Positions 13,853 to 21,891 of a stretch of DNA of 64,000 nt are shown piece after piece (the stretch's first letter is position 1; each line of letters begins with the position of its first letter). Source of the DNA: Treponema bryantii. GTDB lineage: Bacteria; Spirochaetota; Spirochaetia; Treponematales; Treponemataceae. The position numbers and the translations under genes are program-made. The DNA is taken from positions 1 to 64,000 of the forward strand of contig NZ_FORI01000004.1 of assembly GCF_900113965.1 (NCBI RefSeq), given 5' to 3'. The notes under the pieces are model-generated. The model was not told the DNA's origin and made no database searches. It saw nothing but the letters and a program-made list of their open reading frames with translations.

Positions 13853-15238
13853 TTAATCAATAATCTTTATAGCATACATTTCATCGATAACTAAAACCTC
13901 GCCTCGCGCAACACTTACTCCATCTTTGATAATTGAGACTGGTTTACCGGGAGTTGTGTCTAAAGGAATTATGTGACCTTCATGAAGCCTCTGTATCTTT
14001 TCTGATGGCAGGTATGTTCCTCCCAGTCTTAGCGCAATATAGTGTTCTTCATCATAAGATATTGCTTCTTCTTTTTTTTCGTCATAGATTCTGATGGCAT
14101 AATTTTCATCTGCTACACATACTTCACCTGTGAACATCACTTTATTATCAACAACTACATTTAATGGTGTGTTATATTTAATTGAAGTCATCAGAATTGT
14201 TCCTGGTTCAAGGTTTACTGAATCAGAAATAAAGCGTCCAAATTCAGCATATACATTGTTTTCGTGGGGACGTGATTTTATATCTGTCAGTTCCTGAAGA
14301 TTTGTATTATCCTTGCCAAAAAGACCTGCTTTACGACACAGGTGTGAAAAGTACGCATAGTTAAACTGAATGTTCATCATGCCACCATCGTTGTCACTTG
14401 TGAGTTCAAGAGTTACAAGAACACACATTTCTTCTGGAATCTGACCTGTGGAACATGGAAACAGTGTGTTTATTTCGCTGCTAAAGCTTTTCTCGAATTC
14501 TTCCCATGGAATAGATTTATCTGTGTTCTGATAAATTAACTCCTGCATCATTTTGATGAAATGATCAATGAAAATAAGTTTCATACAGTCACTGTCATTT
14601 TGTGTAACTTCTGGAAATTTTTCGGTATCTTGTTTTAATAAGATTTTTCCGAAGTGCGGGTCTACTTCAACTGCAAAGCCAGCATTATTATAATCATAAG
14701 TATAGAAAAAAGCTCTCTGTGGCACGCATCTCATAAACTCATCATTTTTAAGCTGATCAACTGATAGAATCTGGATTCTAAGCAAATCTGGTCTGTTATT
14801 GAATAATTCATTTTTGATTTTTTCACAGAGTAATTCAAACATATTCCAGATTTTACGAAGCTCGTATTTTCCAAATAAATCAGGACGTTTAAAATCATAT
14901 AGCTTAATTCTGCAGTTAGGATTTTTTAAAAGACTTCTTGATGTATCGGAGTCTTCTCCTGTACTTATTGCGTGAAGTAACTGTTCTATTTCAGAAGCTG
15001 TTAACGATTTGTTAGAATTATCTATTTCTTTTAATTCACCTTTAAGCAGGGAATCAACATCTGTGCCGAGAGCTTCTGCAAGGGCGGGGAGGGTGCCAAT
15101 ATCCGGGCAGCCGTCTCCGCGTTCCCATTTACTTACGGTTTTGTCGCTTACGTTTATCTGCGCGGCAAGTTCTTTTTGTGTGAGCCCTTTTTTTGATCTG
15201 AGGTAATTGATGATTTTTCCAGTTCTCTGTGCGTCCAT
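13853..15238 (-). CDS. XRE helix-turn-helix fused to a FliM-like flagellar switch protein with two SpoA/FliN-type modules
   Basis: This 461-residue protein starts with an XRE/Cro-type helix-turn-helix (about residues 7-65; recognition region INVSDKTVSKWERG). After a short linker comes LTASEIEQLLHAISTGE (79-95), which closely resembles the FliM N-terminal CheY-binding motif (LSQ-EID-LL). Next, LYDFKRPDLFGKYELRKIW (about 113-131) is the hallmark start of the FliM middle domain. The C-terminus has two related SpoA/FliN-like modules (about 343-386 and 417-461; PLNVVVDNKVMFTGEVCVADENYAIRI and PVSIIKDGVSVARGEVLVIDEMYAIKI). The ATG follows AAGGAG. It is not in a flagellar operon. A DNA-binding regulator that responds to chemotaxis or motor proteins is inferred; no characterised homologue is known to me. 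Confidence 0.85.
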   Translation of the reverse strand: MDAQRTGKIINYLRSKKGLTQKELAAQINVSDKTVSKWERGDGCPDIGTLPALAEALGTDVDSLLKGELKEIDNSNKSLTASEIEQLLHAISTGEDSDTSRSLLKNPNCRIKLYDFKRPDLFGKYELRKIWNMFELLCEKIKNELFNNRPDLLRIQILSVDQLKNDEFMRCVPQRAFFYTYDYNNAGFAVEVDPHFGKILLKQDTEKFPEVTQNDSDCMKLIFIDHFIKMMQELIYQNTDKSIPWEEFEKSFSSEINTLFPCSTGQIPEEMCVLVTLELTSDNDGGMMNIQFNYAYFSHLCRKAGLFGKDNTNLQELTDIKSRPHENNVYAEFGRFISDSVNLEPGTILMTSIKYNTPLNVVVDNKVMFTGEVCVADENYAIRIYDEKKEEAISYDEEHYIALRLGGTYLPSEKIQRLHEGHIIPLDTTPGKPVSIIKDGVSVARGEVLVIDEMYAIKIID

Positions 15239-15258
15239 AAGCTTCTCCTTATGATTTA

Positions 15259-15287
15259 AGTATAAGCGGAGAATTTGAAATTGTCAC
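15259..15287 (-). promoter_or_regulatory. Promoter of the HTH-FliM gene
   Basis: On the minus strand GTGACA (15287-15282), a 17-base spacer and TATACT (15264-15259). The leader to ATG 15238 is about 15 bases and includes AAGGAGAAG. Confidence 0.75.
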
Positions 15288-15307
15288 CCGACTTTTCGTA
15301 GGATATA

Positions 15308-15340
15308 GTAGAATTCTACTGTGTGTAGGTAGAATTCTCT
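15308..15340. promoter_or_regulatory. Tandem palindromic operators upstream of the HTH-FliM gene
   Basis: GTAGAATTCTAC (15308-15319) is a perfect 12-bp palindrome; a second copy GTAGAATTCTCT starts exactly 21 bp later (15329-15340), placing both on the same DNA face. Together 15310-15338 also form a perfect 10-bp inverted repeat with a 9-base spacer. They begin 21 bp upstream of the -35 box, as expected for a dimeric HTH regulator, possibly the HTH-FliM protein itself. Confidence 0.65.
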
Positions 15341-15349
15341 GCGTTAGGC

Positions 15350-15475
15350 TATGGAGCACCTGCGAAGCAGCCGACCGCAGGAAACGGTGGTTGAGCCTGT
15401 CGAAACTACCGTTTTCGAGGACGGTGAGCGTAGCGAAGTGCGGAACAGCCGACCATGCGAAGCATGGGAACGCCC
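15350..15475. repeat. Composite repeat module upstream of ruvA
   Basis: GGAGCACCTGCGAAGCAGCC, then ACCGCAGG, then a palindrome (15386-15410), then a tail with short stem-loops (GAGCGTAGCGAAGTGCGG; CCATGCGAAGCATGG). The order and part of the sequence match the module upstream of yebC (9111-9220). Confidence 0.6.
15386..15410 (+). repeat. REP-like palindrome, copy 7
   Basis: A 25-base copy (GGTGGTTGAG CCTGT CGAAACTACC). Read in frame it encodes SLSKLP and opens the ruvA frame falsely upstream. Confidence 0.9.
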
Positions 15476-15484
15476 AAAAACTTA

Positions 15485-15513
15485 TTCACGAAAAGAAGAT
15501 TTTCAACTATAAT
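15485..15513 (+). promoter_or_regulatory. Promoter of ruvA (predicted leaderless start)
   Basis: TTCACG (15485-15490), a 17-base spacer and TATAAT (15508-15513). The ATG at 15520 is 6 bases past the -10 box, where transcription itself should start; no ribosome binding site is present. Confidence 0.65.
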
Positions 15514-15519
15514 AAATTT

Positions 15520-16137
15520 ATGTTTAACTCACTCACTGGAATTATTACTGGAAAATTTCCGAAACAGGTTTTTATAGATACGAACGGTGTGGAATGGGAT
15601 CTCTGCGTGCCGGATTCTAACCTCGATATGCTGCCGCCGGTTGGTAATGAGGCGAAGATTTACACCTGGCTGCAGCACACAGACCAGCTTATGGCTCTGT
15701 ATGGTTTTGCGAGCGCCGATGAACGCAGTGTTTTTCTTGACCTTCTGAAGGTTGACGGTGTTGGTCCTAAGGGCGCTGTAAAAATTATGAGTGCGGTTTC
15801 ATCTGCGCGACTTATGGATGTGCTTGAAAAAGGTGACCTTGAAATGCTCGAAAAGATTCCGGGTGTTGGAAAGAAAACTGCCGGCAAACTGCTGCTTACT
15901 CTCAAAGGCAAGCTTAAGCTTCGTGAAGAAGAAGGAAGCCTTGCTCGTGTTGCAGCTGCTTCTCCTTATTCTGATGTTGTTACTTCTCTTGTTGGAATGG
16001 GCTATGATAAACGCCTTGTTGAACAGAAGGTTGCTCAGCTTGTTGAAGTGCTTACCAACGAGGCTGACTTTGCAGGCAAGTCTCAGAAGGAGCGTGAGGA
16101 TATTCTCTTCCGCCGTGTTATTGTTGAACTGGCCTAG
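15520..16137 (+). CDS. ruvA: Holliday junction DNA helicase subunit RuvA
   Basis: RuvA (205 residues from this start) binds four-way junctions and loads the RuvB motor. The N-terminal OB fold starts MFNSLTGIITGKFPKQVFID, two helix-hairpin-helix motifs follow (VDGVGPKGAVKIMS and IPGVGKKTAGKLLL, about residues 70-125), and the C-terminal RuvB-binding domain is at about 150-205. The frame is open to 15391 but that part is repeat DNA, and the family start and a -10 box place translation at 15520. ruvA, ruvB and ruvC are all within 8 kb but are separately transcribed. Confidence 0.95.
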   Translation: MFNSLTGIITGKFPKQVFIDTNGVEWDLCVPDSNLDMLPPVGNEAKIYTWLQHTDQLMALYGFASADERSVFLDLLKVDGVGPKGAVKIMSAVSSARLMDVLEKGDLEMLEKIPGVGKKTAGKLLLTLKGKLKLREEEGSLARVAAASPYSDVVTSLVGMGYDKRLVEQKVAQLVEVLTNEADFAGKSQKEREDILFRRVIVELA

Positions 16138-16155
16138 TGCATGGTGGTTTTTCGT

Positions 16156-17049
16156 CTATCTGAGCAGAAGGAATTTTGTGAGCCAGATAAGCGCGGTATA
16201 TAAAGCAAAAAGTATTACAAATAAGAGTACGCGCTTTTTGTAATGCTTTTCAAAAGTTTTGATGATTTGCGGAAGGTCTGGGATTTCCGGCATTTCAGGA
16301 ACAAAATTTTTTGCAATTTCAATTCCCGCATAGATATAATTGATATAGATATATTCTTCTTTTACAAAATCTGAAAGACCTTTTGAAATGCTGCGGCGAT
16401 GCCATATTGCTGCGGCAATTTTTTTTGTGGTTGCGCCATACTGAACCAGGTAGCGGATTATGCGGAAAATTGCCCAGGCGGCGGTGAGGCCAAAGACTAC
16501 ATATGCTACATAACGCGAGTAAAGAGTGCCGAAAGGTTTTATTACCAGAATTGCACAGCCGAGTGCGTTTGCAAGGAATGTCCAGAGGGTATTCAGTAAA
16601 GTTGTCTTGAAAATCAGAGAGAGTTTTTCGTCTATTTTTTCGTAGCAGGTGTCGTAGATTTTCTGTTCTATTTTCTTTTCGATTTTTGGAAGCACGTATT
16701 TTGAGACTTCTCGGAAAACGATGAGGATTACTGAAAGATCATCTACAAGGCCAATGCCTGGAATTACATCCGGTAGCACATCGGCAGGAAGAATAAGATA
16801 GAGCAGGGCTCCTACGATTGTGACTTTAAGACGAAGCGGAACTTCGGGAGACTTGAATTTATCCCAGAGAAAAAGAACCTTGTCCCAGACTTTTTTGATT
16901 GGCCCACGCTTCATTGAGGGAAGTTTTTCTTCAAGTTCTGCCTGGGCCTGGGGCAGAGAATCTGTGTCTGCTGCCTTCTTGCCGAGTTCTTTTGATCGTT
17001 CGAGTGCCTTTTGAGTTGTTGTAATTTCTGGAAGCTTTGTCTTTTTCAT
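16156..17049 (-). CDS. DUF1232 (YkvA-like) membrane protein
   Basis: A 297-residue protein with the DUF1232 signature: LILPADVLPDVIPGIGLVDDLSVIL (about residues 88-113), which holds a membrane segment and conserved Asp/Pro residues. Further hydrophobic segments lie near 158-178, 183-200 and 275-293. The function of the family is unknown. Its start lies 7 bases after a TAGAAT box with no ribosome binding site, so it may also be nearly leaderless. It converges with ruvA (18-base gap) and is divergent from ruvB. Confidence 0.8.
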   Translation of the reverse strand: MKKTKLPEITTTQKALERSKELGKKAADTDSLPQAQAELEEKLPSMKRGPIKKVWDKVLFLWDKFKSPEVPLRLKVTIVGALLYLILPADVLPDVIPGIGLVDDLSVILIVFREVSKYVLPKIEKKIEQKIYDTCYEKIDEKLSLIFKTTLLNTLWTFLANALGCAILVIKPFGTLYSRYVAYVVFGLTAAWAIFRIIRYLVQYGATTKKIAAAIWHRRSISKGLSDFVKEEYIYINYIYAGIEIAKNFVPEMPEIPDLPQIIKTFEKHYKKRVLLFVILFALYTALIWLTKFLLLR

Positions 17050-17088
17050 TGTTCTTATTCTAACTTACTGTAAATCTACCATAAAATA

Positions 17089-17097
17089 TGCTATAAT
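17089..17097 (+). promoter_or_regulatory. Extended -10 promoter of ruvB (predicted leaderless start)
   Basis: TGC TATAAT, then 6 bases, then ATG 17104. No ribosome binding site; the -35 region is weak, as is usual for extended -10 promoters. Confidence 0.7.
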
Positions 17098-17103
17098 TAA
17101 AGC

Positions 17104-18153
17104 ATGAGTGAAAACGAAGATTTTTCTGCTATTGTACGCGCAGATTTAAAAGACAGATATGATGAACAGGACAACAAGCTGCGCCCGACTATGCTCTCGG
17201 ATTTTCTTGGTCAGGAGAGTGTAAAGAAAAATCTTTCTACTTTTATTGAGGCAGCAAAGCTCCGCGAAGAGCCACTGGATCACCTTCTTTTGATTGGACC
17301 TCCGGGTCTTGGAAAAACCACTCTTGCACAGATTACCGCACATGAACTTGGCGTTGATTTTAAGGTTACCAGCGCTCCGGCTTTGGATAAGCCTAAAGAC
17401 CTTGCCGGCATCCTTTCAACTATTACTCCGCGAACTGTTTTCTTTATTGATGAGATTCACCGCCTTAAGCCTGCCATTGAAGAAATGCTTTATATTGCAA
17501 TGGAAGATTTTGAGCTGGACTGGATTATCGGTCAGGGAGCAGCTGCCCGTACGGTTCGTATTCCGATTCCACCGTTTACTCTGGTTGGGGCAACTACAAA
17601 GGCCGGTTCAGTTTCAAGTCCTCTGAGAAGTCGCTTTGGCTTTATTCCTCGTTTTGAGTTTTATACACAAAAAGAGCTTTCTTCAATTATTAAGCGTTCT
17701 GCAAAGATTCTTGAAATTGGAATTGAAGAGGATGCTTCTATGCTGCTCGCTCAGTGCTGCCGTGGAACTCCTCGTGTTGCTAACCGTGTTCTCCGCCGTA
17801 TGCGAGACTTTGCTCAGGTAGCAGGAAGTAATGTTATTACTCTTGATATTGTAGATGACGGCTTAAAGCGCCTTGAGATTGACGGCATTGGTCTTGAAAA
17901 GTATGACCGTGAAATTCTCCGTTCAATTATTGAGAACTTTGGAGGTGGCCCGGTTGGTGCTGAGACTCTGGCAATTTCTATTGGCGAAAGTATGGATACC
18001 CTCGAAGATTATTATGAGCCTTATTTAATTCAGTGCGGCCTGTTACAGAGAACTCCGCGAGGCCGCATGGTAACAGAGAAGGCTTATACACATCTTGGTC
18101 TCACACACGCCGCCGACTCAAAAGACGGCGTCGCACAAGGAACCTTGTTCTAG
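17104..18153 (+). CDS. ruvB: Holliday junction branch migration ATPase RuvB
   Basis: RuvB (349 residues) is the hexameric AAA+ motor that drives branch migration on RuvA-bound junctions. Walker A GPPGLGKTT is at about residues 65-73, Walker B FFIDEIHRL at about 113-121, sensor 1 LVGATTKAGSVSSPLRSRFG follows, and a winged-helix C-terminus ends the protein (LLQRTPRGRMVTEKAYTHLG). The first 25 residues match the family. The stop codon TAG shares the bases CTAG with the stop of the convergent TldE-like gene. Confidence 0.97.
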   Translation: MSENEDFSAIVRADLKDRYDEQDNKLRPTMLSDFLGQESVKKNLSTFIEAAKLREEPLDHLLLIGPPGLGKTTLAQITAHELGVDFKVTSAPALDKPKDLAGILSTITPRTVFFIDEIHRLKPAIEEMLYIAMEDFELDWIIGQGAAARTVRIPIPPFTLVGATTKAGSVSSPLRSRFGFIPRFEFYTQKELSSIIKRSAKILEIGIEEDASMLLAQCCRGTPRVANRVLRRMRDFAQVAGSNVITLDIVDDGLKRLEIDGIGLEKYDREILRSIIENFGGGPVGAETLAISIGESMDTLEDYYEPYLIQCGLLQRTPRGRMVTEKAYTHLGLTHAADSKDGVAQGTLF

Positions 18154-19373
18154 AGTTTTCCTCTTTCCATTTTTACGAGTATCATATTTTTGTTCCAGAT
18201 TTTTGTGTATTTAGAAACACCAATTAAATCTTTTCCGAACATATCAAACATATTACTTCGCATAGTGAATGGTGGAAGGAGTCCCAGAATCTTTTCTCCG
18301 TCTGTAAGGTAAGAGGCCTGGACTGGCATCGCATAAGTTCCGTCTTCCTTAAAACCACCGCCACTGTAAAGTAAAGGAAGAATTGCATACTGCTTGCCGG
18401 CTTCTTCAAGTATTTCTTTTGGAGTTTTTCCTGTCTCTTTTAAAGTACAGCTCATCCAGCCATTTTTGGGGATATCCTGAAAATCCTGCCAGGCACTTCC
18501 TGTGCACTCAACATTGTATTTATCTGCAATTCTCTTATCTGCGTATCCGCGAAGAATCTTTCCTTTGCTAATGAACGTTAGTTTGTCTCCTTTGTGAACA
18601 ATTCCGTCTGCATCCCAGAAAGTATTCATCCACATTTTTGAATCAGAAACGTTGTGTGAAACTGTAAGCTTATCTGAAAAAACTTTTTCGCCGACTTTGC
18701 CGGAGAGCAGTGATGTTCCAAGAGCAAGATTTTCTGCATTCAGACTTTGTTTAAGCATGCCCGTTAATTCCCAGGTTGGCATCATAATAATGCAGTCCTT
18801 TGGAAATTTTACTTTTGTAGAGTAATTTGCAAGATAATTATCTGCAATTTCTTTAATGGTCTTTGTACTCCAGTTTCTTAGATTTACAGAAAAATAACCG
18901 TTGTTAATATCCTTGCTTTTTTTGTGCTTAAAACTTATTTCAATTCCATTGTGTCCGTCTGTTGTTGAATAATCCATACCAGCACTGTTTTTCTGAGCAT
19001 CTGTTTCGTTCTGTGCGTAAACAGTTCCTGAATAAATAAAATCTGGATAAGTCTTTGTAAGATATGCAAGAATACTTTTAGTCTTGCTCATAAGCTCTGC
19101 ATCTGAAAGAATCTTACGTTTTTTATCGCGGCTTCTTTTACCACCTTCGAGCTTAAATGGATATGGGCGCTGAAGTTCAAGGTTTTTCTCTGCAAGTGCA
19201 TAGCCTTCCTTGTCACTTATTTTTCCCTGCTGATAATGAACACCAACAAAGCCATCCTTGTAAACACGGAAGCTGGTTGAAGTATGATCCACCTTATTAA
19301 AAGAAACAATTTTGCTTTCTTCTATCTTTACTGTTGAATATGTAGTTTGACAAAAATATTTTTCTTTCTGCAT
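18150..19373 (-). CDS. TldE/PmbA-like protein
   Basis: A 407-residue member of the TldD/PmbA metalloprotease family that lacks the HExxxH zinc motif, as expected for the TldE (PmbA) partner. In E. coli the TldD/TldE pair forms a heterodimeric protease that processes peptides such as microcins and CcdA. The gene lies 12 bases after the TldD-like gene on the same strand with an AAGGAG ribosome binding site, indicating co-expression. Its 3' end overlaps the ruvB stop by 4 bases. Confidence 0.85.
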   Translation of the reverse strand: MQKEKYFCQTTYSTVKIEESKIVSFNKVDHTSTSFRVYKDGFVGVHYQQGKISDKEGYALAEKNLELQRPYPFKLEGGKRSRDKKRKILSDAELMSKTKSILAYLTKTYPDFIYSGTVYAQNETDAQKNSAGMDYSTTDGHNGIEISFKHKKSKDINNGYFSVNLRNWSTKTIKEIADNYLANYSTKVKFPKDCIIMMPTWELTGMLKQSLNAENLALGTSLLSGKVGEKVFSDKLTVSHNVSDSKMWMNTFWDADGIVHKGDKLTFISKGKILRGYADKRIADKYNVECTGSAWQDFQDIPKNGWMSCTLKETGKTPKEILEEAGKQYAILPLLYSGGGFKEDGTYAMPVQASYLTDGEKILGLLPPFTMRSNMFDMFGKDLIGVSKYTKIWNKNMILVKMERGKL

Positions 19374-19385
19374 TTTTAAATCTCC

Positions 19386-20732
19386 TTAGTTTATTGTCAG
19401 TTTCTTTACGCGAATAGTCGGGCCGCCTGTTGCTGTTGGCATGCTCTGTCCATTCTTGCCGCAGGTACCGCTAAAGAATTCCAGATCAGTTCCAACTGCA
19501 TCAATATCAAAGAGAGTCTGGAAAACATTTCCTGTAACAACATTTACTAAGAGTGGTTCTGCAAGTTTACCATCTCGGATTCTATAGCACTTCTGAGGCT
19601 GAATTGTAAAGGTTGACTGACCAGTTCCATAGTTCCAGTCGTAAACATAAATACCGTCTTTTACACCTTTTATTATGTCTTCCGGTTTGTCATTACCGGC
19701 AAGCATATAAGTGTTAGTCATTCGAACCATTGGACCATAATTGAAGTCCTGAGCACGGGCATTACCGGTTGGCTCTTCTCCAAGAGTGGCTGCAGATTTT
19801 GCATCGTGAAGTCGTCCGCTTAAAATTCCATCTTTAATCAGATAAACTTCTTTTTTCTTGTTGCCTTCATCATCATATGGACAGTAACCGTGGTGCAGAC
19901 TATCGCCTTCATCAACAATTGAAACTTTAGGATTTGCAACCTGCTTTCCCATTGTCCATTCTTTCTGAAGAGTTTTATCATTGAGCATAAAATCTGCTTC
20001 GCTCTTATGTCCAAAACTTTCGTGAGTGAAAACTGAAGTAACAGTAGGGGCGAGTACACAGACATATTCTCCAGGAACTACAGGAGTATTATTTTTTGCA
20101 AAGTCTACTGCGCGGTCTCTTGCTTCTATAATTTCAGCTTCATGTTTTTTTAGTTCATTGAAATTAAAGCCCCAGAGTTGTTTACCTCCGCCATAGGCAA
20201 CTCCTTCGCGGCCGGTAATTTCATACCAGAGATTAAAACAACAGCGCTGATAATCCTGTTTAAGCTCGGTACCTTTGCTGGTATAAAGCTCTTTGATTTT
20301 TGAAAAGTAATAAAAGTTTGGATAAGTAACTTTGATTTCTGGAATTGATTTATCAATACATTTTTTTCTGTAATAATTTACAATGTCTTCTCTGTCTTTT
20401 TTAGTGAGATTGCGAAGGTTGTTCTTACCCTGAAATTTTAGGATTTCTGCTTTATTTACAGAAAAGTTCTTTACAATAGGATTATCAAGAATAGCTTTGT
20501 CAGGTGTTGCGATTGCTGCTAGTTCATCAATCTTTTTCTGAATTGATTTTGTGTCTGTATCATTGGTCTGGGCTGTATACCAGAGATTTCCATCGAAGAC
20601 GCGAATCATTGCGCCTTTGATCATTGTTTCACTGTTTGCAAGAACATCATCGTTCTGCATGCTGTAGCAGGCATTTTTTGTATCTTCGATTCGCACTTCT
20701 GTATACAAATCTTTTGGAAATTTATACTTCAC
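19386..20732 (-). CDS. tldD: TldD-family zinc metalloprotease
   Basis: A 448-residue TldD-like protease. The zinc motif HESFGH (HExxxH) is in VFTHESFGHKSEAD at about residue 238, and the C-terminal Cys ligand region GTCGKNGQ with the following TGGPTIRV matches the family. Translation starts at GTG 20732 with GGAG 10 bases upstream. With the TldE-like gene it makes a two-gene operon. No peptide-toxin or microcin gene that could be its substrate is seen next to it. Confidence 0.9.
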   Translation of the reverse strand: MKYKFPKDLYTEVRIEDTKNACYSMQNDDVLANSETMIKGAMIRVFDGNLWYTAQTNDTDTKSIQKKIDELAAIATPDKAILDNPIVKNFSVNKAEILKFQGKNNLRNLTKKDREDIVNYYRKKCIDKSIPEIKVTYPNFYYFSKIKELYTSKGTELKQDYQRCCFNLWYEITGREGVAYGGGKQLWGFNFNELKKHEAEIIEARDRAVDFAKNNTPVVPGEYVCVLAPTVTSVFTHESFGHKSEADFMLNDKTLQKEWTMGKQVANPKVSIVDEGDSLHHGYCPYDDEGNKKKEVYLIKDGILSGRLHDAKSAATLGEEPTGNARAQDFNYGPMVRMTNTYMLAGNDKPEDIIKGVKDGIYVYDWNYGTGQSTFTIQPQKCYRIRDGKLAEPLLVNVVTGNVFQTLFDIDAVGTDLEFFSGTCGKNGQSMPTATGGPTIRVKKLTIN

Positions 20733-20799
20733 TTTTTAGCATCTCCTTTTTTATATCTTAATATTATTGTAACACAGGATTTTGAAAAAAGATATTTTT

Positions 20800-20808
20800 T
20801 GTGATAAT
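20800..20808 (+). promoter_or_regulatory. Extended -10 box of queA
   Basis: TGT GATAAT with ATG 20818 nine bases downstream; no ribosome binding site. Alternative registers (TAATAT, TATAAC) would bring the start even nearer to the ATG. Confidence 0.5.
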
Positions 20809-20817
20809 ATAACGCTC

Positions 20818-21891
20818 ATGTTAACATCAGATTTTAATTTTGACCTGCCGGAAGATTTGATTGCGCAGCATCCAAGTGGAGTGCGCGGGCAGGATAAGCT
20901 TATGCTTTTGAACCGTGCTACCGGCGAAGTAGAACATCATATGATGGACGACCTTCCAGATTTAATTGAGCCGGGCACCCTCATGATTTTTAATAACAGC
21001 CGTGTACGCCGTGCCCGTGTTTACGGAATCAAAGAGACTACCGGCCGTGAAACTGAATTCATGTTCCTCAACACAATCGATAAAGACTGCTGCATCTGGA
21101 ATACAATGGTAAAGTCTGCAAAAAAGCAGAAGCCTGGAATGCACTATAAATTCCCGGACGGAACTGTTGCAGAAATTGTAGAACACGAAGGAAATGCCGG
21201 AACAGAATTCCGTGCACTCAAATTTGATTTTGCAATTGATGAAGACTGGTTTGAAAGAAATGGTCATATTCCTCTTCCTCCATACATTAAGCGTGGAGAC
21301 ACAGAAGAAGATTCAGAACGATATCAGAATGTTTATGCGACAAACACAGGAAGCGCTGCCTGTCCTACTGCAGGCCTTCACTTTACAGAAGACATGCTTG
21401 CCCGCCTGGATGCCAAAGGAATTGAGCGCCGCTTTGTAACTCTTCATGTTGGTCTTGGAACCTTCCTTCCTGTTCGCGAAGAGAATATTGAAAATCATAA
21501 AATGCACGAAGAATGGTACACTGTTCCAAAAGAAACTGCTGATGCAATTAATAAGGCTAAGGCAGAGGGAAGACCAATTCTTGCGGTAGGTACTACTAGT
21601 GTACGTACTCTTGAAAGTGTTGCTCAGAAGATAGAGCAGGATGGCGGTGTTGTTGGAGCTAATAACGAGTGGGTTCGTGCAGGCACAAACTCAACAAGTA
21701 TCTTTATGTATCCGGGCTTTAAGTTTAAGGTTGTAGATAAGATGTTCACAAACTTCCATACTCCAGAGAGTACACTGATTATGCTCGTTTCTGCCTTTGC
21801 CGGCCGTGAGCACATTTTGAATGCCTATAAAACTGCAGTTGAAAACAGATATCGCTTCTTCAGCTATGGTGACTGTATGTTTATTAGGTAA
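20818..21891 (+). CDS. queA: S-adenosylmethionine:tRNA ribosyltransferase-isomerase QueA
   Basis: QueA (357 residues) transfers and isomerises the ribosyl group of S-adenosylmethionine onto preQ1-modified tRNA to make epoxyqueuosine. The N-terminus DFNFDLPEDLIAQHPS and the motifs SAACPTAGLHFTEDML, HVGLGTFLPVREENIENHKMHEE and FHTPESTLIMLVSAF are diagnostic. An ATG 12 codons upstream is in frame but lies before the -10 box. tgt, which inserts the queuosine precursor, is also in the window (42806). The stop overlaps the convergent FAD-subunit gene by 8 bases. Confidence 0.96.
   Translation: MLTSDFNFDLPEDLIAQHPSGVRGQDKLMLLNRATGEVEHHMMDDLPDLIEPGTLMIFNNSRVRRARVYGIKETTGRETEFMFLNTIDKDCCIWNTMVKSAKKQKPGMHYKFPDGTVAEIVEHEGNAGTEFRALKFDFAIDEDWFERNGHIPLPPYIKRGDTEEDSERYQNVYATNTGSAACPTAGLHFTEDMLARLDAKGIERRFVTLHVGLGTFLPVREENIENHKMHEEWYTVPKETADAINKAKAEGRPILAVGTTSVRTLESVAQKIEQDGGVVGANNEWVRAGTNSTSIFMYPGFKFKVVDKMFTNFHTPESTLIMLVSAFAGREHILNAYKTAVENRYRFFSYGDCMFIR

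Noticed and set aside
15391-15519. Upstream extension of ruvA
   Set aside because: It is composite repeat DNA, and the promoter -10 box lies inside it.
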